A stretch of DNA of 64,000 nucleotides, taken from positions 2,228,808 to 2,292,807 of the forward strand of contig KK106983.1 of assembly GCA_000611775.1 (NCBI GenBank). Reading direction: 5' to 3'. The first letter of the stretch is position 1, and each line of letters begins with the position of its first letter. Positions 46,321-56,697 of the stretch are shown piece by piece. This DNA is from Umbilicaria muhlenbergii (taxonomy: Eukaryota; Ascomycota; Lecanoromycetes; Umbilicariales; Umbilicariaceae). The notes under the pieces were generated by a model. The model had not been told where the DNA came from, made no database searches, and worked only from the letters and a program-made list of their open reading frames with translations. A program made the translations under genes and the position numbers.

Positions 46321-48683
46321 AGCGCTCATGGACTTATGAACATTGGCCTGGACCCTGTTTCTTTCTTTCCTTCTTCCCTCCGTGCTTGCTTGAATCGGCA
46401 TTAGCACTGATTTAATCGACATGCTACTCGGACCGGACCATGTTGATACTCACACATATCTCCGTGCTATCAGATGCTGGGCTGTCGACTGGAATCCTAA
46501 ACCTGCGAGCAATCCCCGATACTTATAGTGTGCAAGCCGTCATCTAACCTTGCAGAAGAATCCCTTCTTAACAAAGAGCTCATCACGAAGGTCTTTGATC
46601 ATGTCATCAATACCTGCCGAAACCATGAGCCAGCCACCACACCTCCGTAAGCCTAATCATTCCCCATTTGCTCTATCATCCTTGCAGCTGGTACTGTCTC
46701 TACCAAGGCGACCCCCGGTTATGGCTCCTTGGCTCAGAGGATCAGGGAGTTTGGCCACCCCCATGGCTGCGAGTTCCGGATGGCCTTGGACTGATCGATG
46801 TTTCATGTTCTTTCCTTGACTATCATCCTCTTATGTTTACCACTATGCTCCACTGGGAGGATTATATCTTTTGATGTTGGAAGGTCTGCGATGCCACATT
46901 TAGCGTCTCGAGTATTACATTATAGTGGAGTGGGGTTTGTGGTCTTTATACAAGGGGCGCGGTCAACTGCTCTGTGGTGTAAATATATACGGACGACATC
47001 TTGCTAGGGCGGCTTTATGGTTTACACATCATTTGCTTGTCAAGAAGCAATGGAACGGCCTGCCACCGGCCTCAATTGGTCAATGGTGGACTCCACTTTT
47101 GTGCAGCCGCAGACTACCGTGCAAGCTGCTTGAACACTAATCGCCTTTCTTACACAGCAGCTCCAGGCTAGCCAACGGCCTTATTGGGGACCTCACTTCT
47201 GGGCTTGCGCGCTTCTGTTCGAGGAGTCCTTTGGACGATCAGGCCCGTCAGGCGACGTACCTTCGCCACACAGGCCCCGAGGCGAACCTTCTTCGCTTTA
47301 CATCGTGACGGAGGCTTCTGGCCCACTGGACCTTTATCGTCCCTCACATGTTCAATCTCCACTCGTCTGGGTTCAGAGATGATCATGGCCTGCACTCCCG
47401 CAATTGGATCCGCTGCTGCAAGTAAGTATCTGGATCTGCAATGAGTGAGGATCCCGAGCAGCCGTGCGGTGACGCCTCCAGTCACCGCTCTGGTGTTGAC
47501 TAGACATGGGACGCGCTTTTTGTTGGGGTCTTCACACTGTGACCATGGAACACGCTGTGGTTGGTGAAAAAAGCGAACATATGAACATTTCTTTTTGCAA
47601 CATATCGACGGCACCTTGCAAATACCGGCGGCCCCTTCCCTTGGACCCGGGAGCGGTCACACTGATAACCTCAATGTTCCGAACCTTTTATGTATTCTAC
47701 ATGCGCCGAATGAGGTAAGAGCGCCACGAAAATCGTGGACGAACACCTCAAGGCCCTGGGCGGTGTCCCACCCTCTCCCCACTTTCCAGGCTCAGCAAGG
47801 ACGGGACCCGAGGCCATGTGGACTTCTGAAGTCTGGACCCTCCGTGATTGAGCTTATGTGACATGGCCCGTTTCAGCTTGCGCAAGCGTCACCAAGTCCC
47901 CTATACCCGCTTCCCGTGTACCTAGTATATACCCGAGTCTTCCCAGCTTTAATGCCATTTCTGTGGAGATGCAGAGTCTGCGAAAGTACGTTGACACGTG
48001 ACCTGGGCAGATCTGCGACCGTACCTTTGTAAATTTCCGACATGTCACCGGTATTGAGTTACGGATCAGCTACCTTGCCTCTAGATGTACCTAGATTTGG
48101 GCGGCGGAAAAGTAGCCAAGGCAAAAGCCAATTAAATTACTTTTACCCTTTGAAATTCCGTCCCAACGGTCTGGAAAGGTCGGAGTGAGTTGGACGATGA
48201 AGTGCTATCGGCGTAAAGACATCAGACATGATTGCACTCGTGCCCCGCAATTGGTGAAAGCTGATACTGCCGCGAGCAATAGCCCCTTCTGTAGTTTCCG
48301 AGTAGCAAATCACGGGCTGTGATGTGACAACACAAGCCATTGCGTCAGCTGCAAATTTCGAATGGCCAATGAGCACGTCTGGACGATAAGCGTCTGCTTA
48401 ACGCTCGCTCGCTCGCTCAGCCCCAGCAGCAACCCCCCGAACGCAAGACTTCAAACCGTCAAGTGAAACGGTTTCTCCCGTCCGCAGCCAGTCCGCCACC
48501 CACCGTCCGCGTGTTGCCATGAAATAGCCACGTGCCTCGTCTCTCTTGAACCTCGTCTTGTCGCCCGTACTCGAATGCGCCGAGCCGTACCATAACCTCT
48601 CGTGCCACTGTTGGCGAAAGTAGGCAACCGCACCTCGGTTCACCTGACTTGTTCGATCCAGCAAAGATCAAGCGACCTGCAAA
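46321..48683. other. Intergenic; possible unplaced exons near 46.4-46.9 kb
   Basis: Just past the RfeG-like stop, a plus-strand frame opens at about 46421 (MLLGPDHVDTHTYLRAIRCW) and another segment after a good acceptor (ATCTAACCTTGCAG) reads EESLLNKELITKVFDHVINT, then a GTAAGC donor and a further CCTTGCAG acceptor. The exons cannot be joined to the first frame with an intron of credible length, so I do not call a gene; 3' UTR with chance frames is as likely. 47-48.6 kb shows nothing supportable. Confidence 0.3.
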
Positions 48684-50936
48684 ATGTCACGCCGTGGCTA
48701 CGGTAGTGAAATCTACGAAGAATCACGGGAACGATACCCTCCCCGGCGGTCAGCTGGCCGGGTTGCCGAGTACGAAGAAATCGACATCCATGAACGCCGT
48801 CGTGGTGGTCCAGCACCCGATTTTCTCAATGACGATTATGCACGAGGCGCTGCCGGCCAGATGGTACTGAGAGAGATGAAGAGCGAAAACTTCGAGGCTG
48901 CAAGACCCAGGAGGAGAGAGAGGGAAGTGGAGAAAGACGAGTTGATCGTCAAGGTAGGGAGGGATCGCGAGAGGGATAGGCCCAAGGAGAGAGAGAGACC
49001 TGTTGAGCGAGAAGTGGAGAGAGAGGAGATTATCTACAGGCCACGGGAGAGGGAGAGGGAGAGACCGGTGGAAAGAGAGGTAGATAGGGAAGAGGTCATC
49101 TATCGACGGGGTCGAGATCTGCCACCGCAACAGATTGCGAGAGAGAGGGAGGTATTCGAGTACAGGCCGCGAGAACCTTCGCCGTTGCCGCCACCGCAGA
49201 TTGCGAGGGAAAGGGAAGTGTTCGAGTTTCGTCAGAGGGAGAAGGGAAGGCCAAGGGAGCCGAGTTATGAGAGGGAGGAGATTACGATTAGACGGGATGA
49301 AAGGGAGAAATCAAGAGAACGAGAGAGGGATGAAATTATCATCAGAAGAGACGAAAGGTCAAGAGAAAGGCCTAGAAGGGGAGGTTATGACGAAGAGGAT
49401 ATTACTATCAAACGCCAAGAGAGGGATAGCAGGTCTCGAAGAGGTGGGTTCGAAGAAGAGGATATCACCATCAAACGAGAAGAAAGGGAGAGACCTAGAG
49501 GAAGGGGATATGATGAAGATGATATCATTATACGGCGTGGTGTTGGTGGACGTGGCAGAACCCGCGAAAACAGCTTCGAGAGAGAGGAGATCACCATACG
49601 CCGTGATGAGCGGGAAAGACCTCGTGAGCCAGAGTACGAAAAAGAAGAAATCATCATCAGGAGAGAGAAGCCAAGGGAGCCCGAGCCCGAGCCCGAGCCC
49701 CTACCCCCACCCCCGCCAGAACCAGTCGCGATCCGAGCTCCACCGATCCATCAGGAGATTATCACGCATCATCGTCACATCGATCACGGTCAGTCTAGTC
49801 TCCGCTTATTACTACAACAGCAGCTAACATTCCTAACAACAGGTTTCGAAGTCCTAGCCCCCACCGCACCCCCACCTCGTCCCCGCTCCCCCTCTCCTGA
49901 ACCCGAACGAACCTTTGAAGAAATCGATATCCGCCGCCGGTAAGCCCTTCCCCACCAAATCTTCTCTCCCCCCCTCCTTCTAAACCCCTCTACTAACCCC
50001 ACCGTTCCCCCTAGCGGATCCCGCAACGGCCGCCGCTACGACGACGAAATCATCCTCGAGCGCGAAACCACCAACACCCCGCGCCGCAAAGCGGCCGAAG
50101 AACCACCACCACCAGCGCGTCGTACCCGCGCCGTCAGCAGCCGCCGCTCCGAACTCGACGCCGATGAGGATGAAGCCGAATACTACAACCGCCGCGCGGC
50201 CGAGCGCGCCTACATGGGCGAAGCCTACAACGGCTTCACGAAAGATTGGGCGATTGTAGACGTGCCGCCGGGGACGAAGCGGGTGGAAATGGAAGGGGTG
50301 GGTGGCGCCAAGGAGGAGATAACGTGGCAGCGGTACAATGGGGTCCGGAGGAGTAAGTTCATTCCCGATGCCGGGGCGGGGGGGGAAATGGAGATTTATG
50401 GGGAGAGGGAACGGGAGAGGGATGCGGTGAGGGAGAGGGATGTCGAGATCACGAGGGAACGGGAGTTGGTGGTCGATACGAGGGATCGCGGGAGGAGGTT
50501 TGTGGCGGAGAAGACGAAGGAGGATGTCATGTGGACGGAGATTACGAAGGATTTGGTCATCAAGGAGGCGATTGAGGGGATGGGGTATGATTTCGAGGAG
50601 ACGGAGTTTTTCTTTTATGTCATGGAGTATCTGCGTTATGTGAGTCTCTGCCTACCTTCTTTTTCTCTTTTTCTTGGGGAAGGCCGGATTGCAGGGTTGT
50701 GGGGACGTTGCTAATACGACGGATAGGAGGATGTGCTCCGCCTGGTCGATCTGTCGGAAGATATCCGCAGAGATCGGAAAGAGAGGATCCGTGAGATGCA
50801 GTGGGAGAGGGAACATTTGCCGCTGCCGGTTCCGGAGAGGAGGAGACCGCTCGAGTTGGAGTGGGATGAGGAGAGGGTTTTTGAGAGGGAGGTCGTGTAT
50901 GATCCGCCCAGGCCGCCGAGGAGGTATATGCGGTAG
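48684..50936 (+). CDS. Charged repeat protein with DUF8035-type C-terminal domain
   Basis: Exons 48684-49788, 49843-49939, 50015-50639 and 50727-50936 give 678 residues; introns are 54, 75 and 87 nt. Residues about 75-345 are almost only Arg, Glu, Asp and Ile in repeated units (REREVFEYRPRE; YEREEITIRRDERE; EEDITIKREERE), likely a long charged helix or disordered polyampholyte. The C-terminal third is a conserved fungal domain: AYNGFTKDWAIVDVPPGTKR, EITWQRYNGVRRSKFIP, and after intron 3 EDVLRLVDLSEDIRRDRKER. This matches the DUF8035 type as I recall it. No catalytic motif. RNA-related or nuclear-speckle roles are typical of such charged proteins but are only a guess. The start fits the conserved MSRRGYGSE opening. 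Confidence 0.85.
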
Positions 50937-52010
50937 GTTCGGTGCGTGGGGGTGGTTGTTGCTGTGGTAGATGGGTTTGGGGGGGAGGGGGTGGGAAGGG
51001 AGAGGGAGAGGGAGGGAGGCGAGGAGGTGATGGGAATTTGTGAGGGGATTGATATCCGGTATGATTGATGACGTGACGATTTCACGGGCTTGATATGAGA
51101 GCAAGGCAGATTTTTGCACGGAGGGCTTGTTGAGACAGTGGAGGAATGGATGGATGGATAGCTTTTCTCTTCTCTTCCTCTTCTGTCGGGCTTTGAACGC
51201 AGTGAGTGGGTGGGCTTAGATCGAATAGTTGTGTTATGAATGATATGACTACTTTCTCCTGATCCTAAACGCGCCCGGGAGAGCTTGGGGTGGCCGGTGG
51301 AGGGAGATTGTGGGTTGGGAGGATTGGAAGGATTTTGGAGATGCACTTCGGCATGGTAGAGCTGTCCTCGATGAGACTGCCAGGGTAGAAGCCTAGCGTA
51401 CCCTTCCAACATCACAAAGGGACTACTTCAGTACCGCCCTTTCATTTCTACGACGATCTGATAAGTCCTCCTTACGCCCGACCCACGCTCCACGACAGGG
51501 TCGAAACCGGCACGCATGCAGCTTGGCGGCCTATGGTAATATGGTAATAAATAGATCAACCCTGAACAGCACCCACCTGAAATCCATGGCGTGAAAACAT
51601 AGAACACTTTACCTCAAGATCTACGGCGTCGTCGTGTGTGGATACAGTTGTGGGATAGTTTTGTGGCTGATATTTTGCTACCATGGCTTTGAAGTTTTCC
51701 GGCCATCCTGGTGGGAAATGGGCCGATTGTGAGGATGGGTTTGACCAGAAGATGAGGGGACTGGAGGCGGGAGAGGGACGCTGGAAAGTAGGATGGGAAC
51801 TCGAATGGAAATAAAGATGATGGGCAAGACCAATCACATCACGTTAAGTTGAGAGGCATGCCTGAGAATCTGTGTATTCGGAAAGCCATCGATTCCTACC
51901 TGATCGGCAACAAGAATATTCATCGGTCAGTGCGATCAATATCGGGCAACTTCTATTATTGGTTAATGATATATATAACACAATAAAATCTCGTCTTTCA
52001 ACAATCAGCA
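50937..52010. other. Intergenic
   Basis: Purine-rich just after the stop (around 50980-51030), then mixed sequence. A minus-strand frame at 51556-51837 (FPPGWPENFKAMVAKYQPQN) reads smoothly but lacks an ATG and any credible splice partner. No gene called. Confidence 0.4.
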
Positions 52011-52113
52011 GCGTTTGTGGTTTAGTGGTAAAATCCGTCGTTGCCATCTTCCATCTTTGTCATCCGGACGAGTAACAGTCGACGGGCCCCGGGTTCGATT
52101 CCCGGCGAACGCA
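52011..52113 (+). tRNA. tRNA-Gly (GCC), with 32-nt intron
   Basis: Same mature sequence as the minus-strand tRNA at 16668-16779: acceptor stem GCGTTTG/CGAACGC, anticodon stem CGTCG/CGACG, loop TTGCCAT, T arm CCGGG-TTCGATT-CCCGG, discriminator A. The intron is 52047-52078, again between positions 37 and 38. A T-run (CATTTTTGG) directly after the 3' end fits a Pol III terminator. Confidence 0.96.
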
Positions 52114-52570
52114 TTTTTGGCAGTTCTTCTTGCTTCTTGTCTTGCAGACAATCTGGACGGAGGGCCGGTTCTACTTTTGTCTTTTTGGACATCTGGACAA
52201 AAGGGGTTTGATTGGGCGGGCTGTGGGCGGGCTGGGGACGGGCTGCTTTTTGGAGGGGAGAAAGGGAGGAGGCTTGGCACCGAGTGTTGGTGGAAAGCAT
52301 GGAGGGCTAGCTGTACGATTCCATGGGGGAGCAATACTTGACTGAGCAGCCAACGACTACAAGCAATATATAGTACTCATATCACGTCACAATGGATTCC
52401 TGGGTTTTGGGTGAATTGCTTCTTTTCTGGTACTCGCATGATCCAAACGCCTCGCAAAAACGACTATCGAATTATCGAAAGCGACCAGCGCTCCGAGTTC
52501 CACGAAAAGACCAACCGTCAATCTGCCACTTCCGCCCATTAAATCCCCGGTATGAATTATCCACAATGCT

Positions 52571-52601
<31 letters not shown>

Positions 52602-52692
52602 GTAGATCGATCGCACGGAGAAGAGGGAAGGGAGCTTCAAGAAGGCGGAGTCGACGTATTCTTCCCCATCTCTGCCTCTCTGCTTCGCTCAA
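52114..52692. other. Intergenic with an AAAG microsatellite
   Basis: About eight GAAA/AAAG units at 52571-52602. The rest is the 3' flank of the tRNA and of the coiled-coil gene on the minus strand; no gene seen. Confidence 0.6.
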
Positions 52693-55437
52693 CTATCCCC
52701 ACATCCCCCCCTCCATCCCCTTGGTCGGATCGCCCAACAACCACCCGATCAGGCCCCCTCCCCTCCTCAACGGCCGCGAGCGCAAAGATATCACAGCCAG
52801 TCTCGACATCTCGTTCGCCTGCATCCAGATGTAGCGTTCTTTCGCCGCCGACAGCGTCGCGTACGTGGCGTACAGGATCGTGAGCAAGGCGAGGAGGAGG
52901 ACGAAGAGGAGCGGGTAGATGGGGAGGCGCGCGGGGGCGGCGACGGTGCGGATTATGTAGCGCGTGATTGTGCGGGGTGCGGCGGTGGCGGGGTCTTGAG
53001 GTTGCGGTTGCGGTTGCGGTACGTTGGTGGGACCGGCGGTGGGTTGTTCTGGTTGCGGGTGTGGTTGGGTGGAGGGACCCGCGACTAGTTCTTCTTCTTG
53101 TGGACGCTGAGGTTGGGTGGAGGGACCGGCGGTTGGCTCGTGTGGACGCTGTGGTCGGATGCGGCGGCCGGTGATGGGGTGTCGTGGAATATAAGGTCGG
53201 TCGGATGGACCGGCGACTGGCTCCTGCGATGTGGTGGCTCGAGACTTAGCTGGGTTGGAAGGACCGGCTAGTATGTTTCGTGCTTCGTCGTCATCTGCCT
53301 GTGTCCCTGTCGCTGCATCGTCACCTTTCAAGCCCAATTCCTCTTCGGCGGTAGTAGGTGGCAAGGGTGGCAAGTCTTGCTCTTCGTCAATGGTGGGTGG
53401 TATTCCGCTCTGCTCTCCTTTGCCGGTAGGTGATGGCTGAGATGAACGCTTACGTTGGGAGAGACTTGCGTCGCCGGCGAGGCCCCGTCGCCGCCTAATC
53501 TTCTTAAGGGGCGTATAATGGAACCCCCAATTCGCACCTAGCCTCTTCCTAATGGTTGATTCTTCCTCCAGCTCGTCACCAGTAGCGACTCCCTCATCCG
53601 CATCCTTGTCGTCGTCGCTCCCGTGAACGCTCTTGGCGTAGAATCCTGCCGTTTCGAGCCGCTGGGTCATCAACTCTTGATCCTGTCGATTGCCTTTCTG
53701 CTTATTGCTTCGCGGCGGATCGCGCTCTTTATTCTTTCGAGCTATCTCAAGGTCTTCCTCCAGGCCGGATATCTGTGCACGCAGCTCGTCAATGAGGGTA
53801 TTTCTTGCACCCAGTTCAGTCTCAAGGGGCCCGATGGTCTGGAGTCTCTCTTCGTATTCGGCGAGCTGCCTCTGCAGATCTCTAATCTGTGGGGTGATGC
53901 TGACTTGCTTCTCGAGCTTCTCTATCCTCGTCTGTCCTTCGTCTAGCGAAACGTTGGCCTGGCCTAGCTCGGTCTGTGTATCGGTGAGGTTCGTCTGCAA
54001 GGAAGCATAACGTCTGCCGGCCGCTGCTAAAGCATTCTTGTCTTCTTTAACCTGTTGCTCAAGCTCTATGACCCTATCGTTTGCACGTTTGTAATCTCGC
54101 TCCGAATCTGTTAGCTTTCGACTCTGCTCACGCAACGATGCCTTTTGGTTTTTGATCGTCTCCTCATGCTCGTGAATCCTTCCTCGAAGAGTCTCAATGT
54201 ACGCCTCCAGATTGGCCGTGTTGCTCTTTAGATCCCGCTCTGCCCTATCTCGACGATTGGTGTTTTCGTTAGCCGATTTCTGGACGCTCTCGAGCTCAGC
54301 CTTTAGAAGCGCGTTTTCGATAGATGTCTCCTCAGTCTTTTCACCAGCGGATCTCTGGGCCATCTCGAGGTCAGCCTTGAGGCGCGCAATCTCGTCGGAC
54401 ATCTGCTTGTGGGTCTTGCTGGCCGATGCCGCGGCCTCCTCAAGCTCGGTCTTGAGGTGCGCGTTGTCCTCAGCCAGTCTGTCGTTGTCTTTCTTGGCTG
54501 CTTCCCCAGCCTGGGCCACTTGCTCCTGAGCCACCCTAGTGACAAGCTCGTTGATGTATACGACTTGCTCGGGCGAGAAGGCCAAGTTCGTGGAGACTTG
54601 GGGCTCCCCAGAGCGATTGTCGTCGCTGGCCACGGCAGGGTGGCCGCTAGGTCCTGGCACATCGCTCATGGCTTGATCGCCATCGCCGATGCTCGTCTGA
54701 GGACTATCTTGTCCTTCGTTGCCGGACCCAGCGGCCGCTCCTGCCACATCGATCATGGTGTGGTCTTCCCCGTCGGTGTCCATCTGGGGACCTCCTTCGC
54801 TGTCGTTGCTGGCCGGGACACCAGGTCCCGGAAGATCGCTCATGACCTCGTCACCGTCGTCGGTGACCACACGGGAGTCCTCCCAGAGGACGTCCCCGAA
54901 GGGGTTGTCAATTGGGCCCGGTGGGGTGGCCGAGCGAACTGGCGTGGCGTTGAAGGGGGTGATGGAGGAGGTGGTGAAGGCCGGAGTGATGGCCGAAGAG
55001 AAGTTGAAGGAAGGGGAGAGAGAGAAGGAGGGAGAGAAGGAGGGAGAGAAGGAGGGACGGGCGGGCGGGGTGAATGGTTGGTAGGAGGTTGCGGTAAAGC
55101 GCTTCTTGCGGGACCCGCTCTGCTCGACCTCCTTCTGGTGGATGGTTGCCTCTGTATCCTTGACCGTGGGCTGAGGGGCGAAGATAGGGGTCGGGGCCAG
55201 GGGCAAACTCGGGGTGGTGCTCGCAGTGCCGCGCCTTCTACGTTGGCGTGTCGATTTGATCACCCTCCGATCTTGAGGGCCTCGAGGATCGACAATATCC
55301 TCAGGGACGTCGGATAGCCCAGAGGAGGAGGAGTCGTTATCGCCGTCTGGTGGCAGACCGAGTCGAGGAAGGGATTTGGGAGAAGATCCAGCTTCTCCTG
55401 CCAATGGGCGCTTGAGGACTTCCGGATAGTGAAACAT
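52693..55437 (-). CDS. Long coiled-coil protein with C-terminal membrane anchor
   Basis: Intronless frame; from the ATG of MFHYPEVLKRPL it encodes 914 residues. Residues 1-300 are Ser/Pro/Asp-rich and disordered, with a repeated PSFSPSFSPSFS run (55015-55060). About 300-620 is a continuous heptad-rich coiled coil (for example AEDNAHLKTELEEAAASASK and QIRDLQRQLAEYEERLQ). A Pro/Gln-rich stretch with repeated AGPSTQP follows. A single hydrophobic span (about 836-858, PIYPLLFVLLLALLTILYAT) lies near the C-terminus, with a short basic tail. This layout resembles golgins or nuclear-envelope tethers, but I recognise no family. The frame is open further upstream without a better start; an upstream ATG (MAIIVPVGRI) would add about 90 residues that look like leader. 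Confidence 0.75.
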   Translation of the reverse strand: MFHYPEVLKRPLAGEAGSSPKSLPRLGLPPDGDNDSSSSGLSDVPEDIVDPRGPQDRRVIKSTRQRRRRGTASTTPSLPLAPTPIFAPQPTVKDTEATIHQKEVEQSGSRKKRFTATSYQPFTPPARPSFSPSFSPSFSLSPSFNFSSAITPAFTTSSITPFNATPVRSATPPGPIDNPFGDVLWEDSRVVTDDGDEVMSDLPGPGVPASNDSEGGPQMDTDGEDHTMIDVAGAAAGSGNEGQDSPQTSIGDGDQAMSDVPGPSGHPAVASDDNRSGEPQVSTNLAFSPEQVVYINELVTRVAQEQVAQAGEAAKKDNDRLAEDNAHLKTELEEAAASASKTHKQMSDEIARLKADLEMAQRSAGEKTEETSIENALLKAELESVQKSANENTNRRDRAERDLKSNTANLEAYIETLRGRIHEHEETIKNQKASLREQSRKLTDSERDYKRANDRVIELEQQVKEDKNALAAAGRRYASLQTNLTDTQTELGQANVSLDEGQTRIEKLEKQVSITPQIRDLQRQLAEYEERLQTIGPLETELGARNTLIDELRAQISGLEEDLEIARKNKERDPPRSNKQKGNRQDQELMTQRLETAGFYAKSVHGSDDDKDADEGVATGDELEEESTIRKRLGANWGFHYTPLKKIRRRRGLAGDASLSQRKRSSQPSPTGKGEQSGIPPTIDEEQDLPPLPPTTAEEELGLKGDDAATGTQADDDEARNILAGPSNPAKSRATTSQEPVAGPSDRPYIPRHPITGRRIRPQRPHEPTAGPSTQPQRPQEEELVAGPSTQPHPQPEQPTAGPTNVPQPQPQPQDPATAAPRTITRYIIRTVAAPARLPIYPLLFVLLLALLTILYATYATLSAAKERYIWMQANEMSRLAVISLRSRPLRRGGGLIGWLLGDPTKGMEGGMWG

Positions 55438-56697
55438 GATTTGCGGTAGACAATTGCTTTTGGTTTCTGCAAACGGCTTTCCAGCTGGAATGTTGTTGAG
55501 AGCTTTGTCTTGGTCAAAGAGTTGAAAATAAAGAAAGGATGTTTGCGGAAGTGTCACGGTCTGAGGATGGGATTTTATAGGTGTGACAGGCAGCAGGCAG
55601 CAGGCAGCAGAGTCAATAGGATCAATGGTAATTCTGGGTTGCCATTCTTTCATTTTCATTTCTCTATTGATGTACCGGATTCGGCCAACTGGTACAATAA
55701 TCGCCATTGAGAACACGAAACCTCGTCGCAAAAACAGGGGCGACGTCAATAGGAGCTTTCAATTGCACAGAGATTGTGTCCCAGGCACAATAGCAACGCT
55801 CAACAAGATGAACGTCAACGTCAATGACAATCTCACTGTGATTGACACAATATCGCTGCTCCGGAGTTCGTCAATTGAATCGCGACGACTCTGACGAGGG
55901 AGGCACGGGAGGGTGCTGACCCCTGCACTGCTCACACCAAACAAATGCTGCACCTCCCTAGCAAATTCGCGAAATCAATGAACATGTTACGTCCCCTTCA
56001 GAAATGCGCCCGATTGATCAATCGGGGCGCCATTCATGAACATACAAATATTTATGAATCGTACGGCCCATTGACAAACTCACCCCAATGATATTTGGAC
56101 AATCACGAATGAACCTACAAACCTGTACATTTAAATGTAGATACTATAGATGCCAGATTTCGGTTCCCTAGATTTTTGGAACTTGAGTAGCCTCCGTCAG
56201 GATATCGCAATAAATAGCAATAATTGCAACCAAAGACGATTTCTCAGTGTAGCATTTTGACGAGGAGTTATCTTTTAGTGTACTCTGTGTTGGAGGCCGT
56301 ATAAAACACAATAGATTCAATTCCTATTGGCGCTACTTTTGTGGTCTAAGTGTGTTTTTGCGACCTTTCTGCTGTGCATGCATGCTTACTAAGCCGGGTA
56401 AACCTGCACTCGGCCCTCGGCTTCGTCTCGATCACCAACGCGGAATAATGTATCGCCGTGCTCCCCGGCTGTCCTCAGCCTTATGCGGCGACCCATGCTC
56501 CGCGTTGCCCGTTGTTCGTTGCATGGAGAGATGGAAAGCTTCATGCTGGGCATTGGGTGGGAAATGCTGCTTCTTTTGGACTTGGATGCCTCGTAGGCTT
56601 GTCCAATACCTCTGGCGCCCTCTGATGGAAGATACATTGGCTCCCGGCGCCCAAATCAGCTGCATATCCTTGCCCATCTCCACGGGACAATACAGCC
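55438..56697. promoter_or_regulatory. Divergent intergenic region, coiled-coil / TBC genes
   Basis: 1.26 kb between two outward-facing start codons. The middle (56.0-56.3 kb) is AT-rich. A short CAGCAGG repeat lies at about 55588-55610. No gene. Confidence 0.5.

Noticed and set aside
47168-47614. 148-codon minus-strand ORF
   Set aside because: No ATG at its start, no motif, and an Arg/Lys/Cys-rich composition typical of chance frames.
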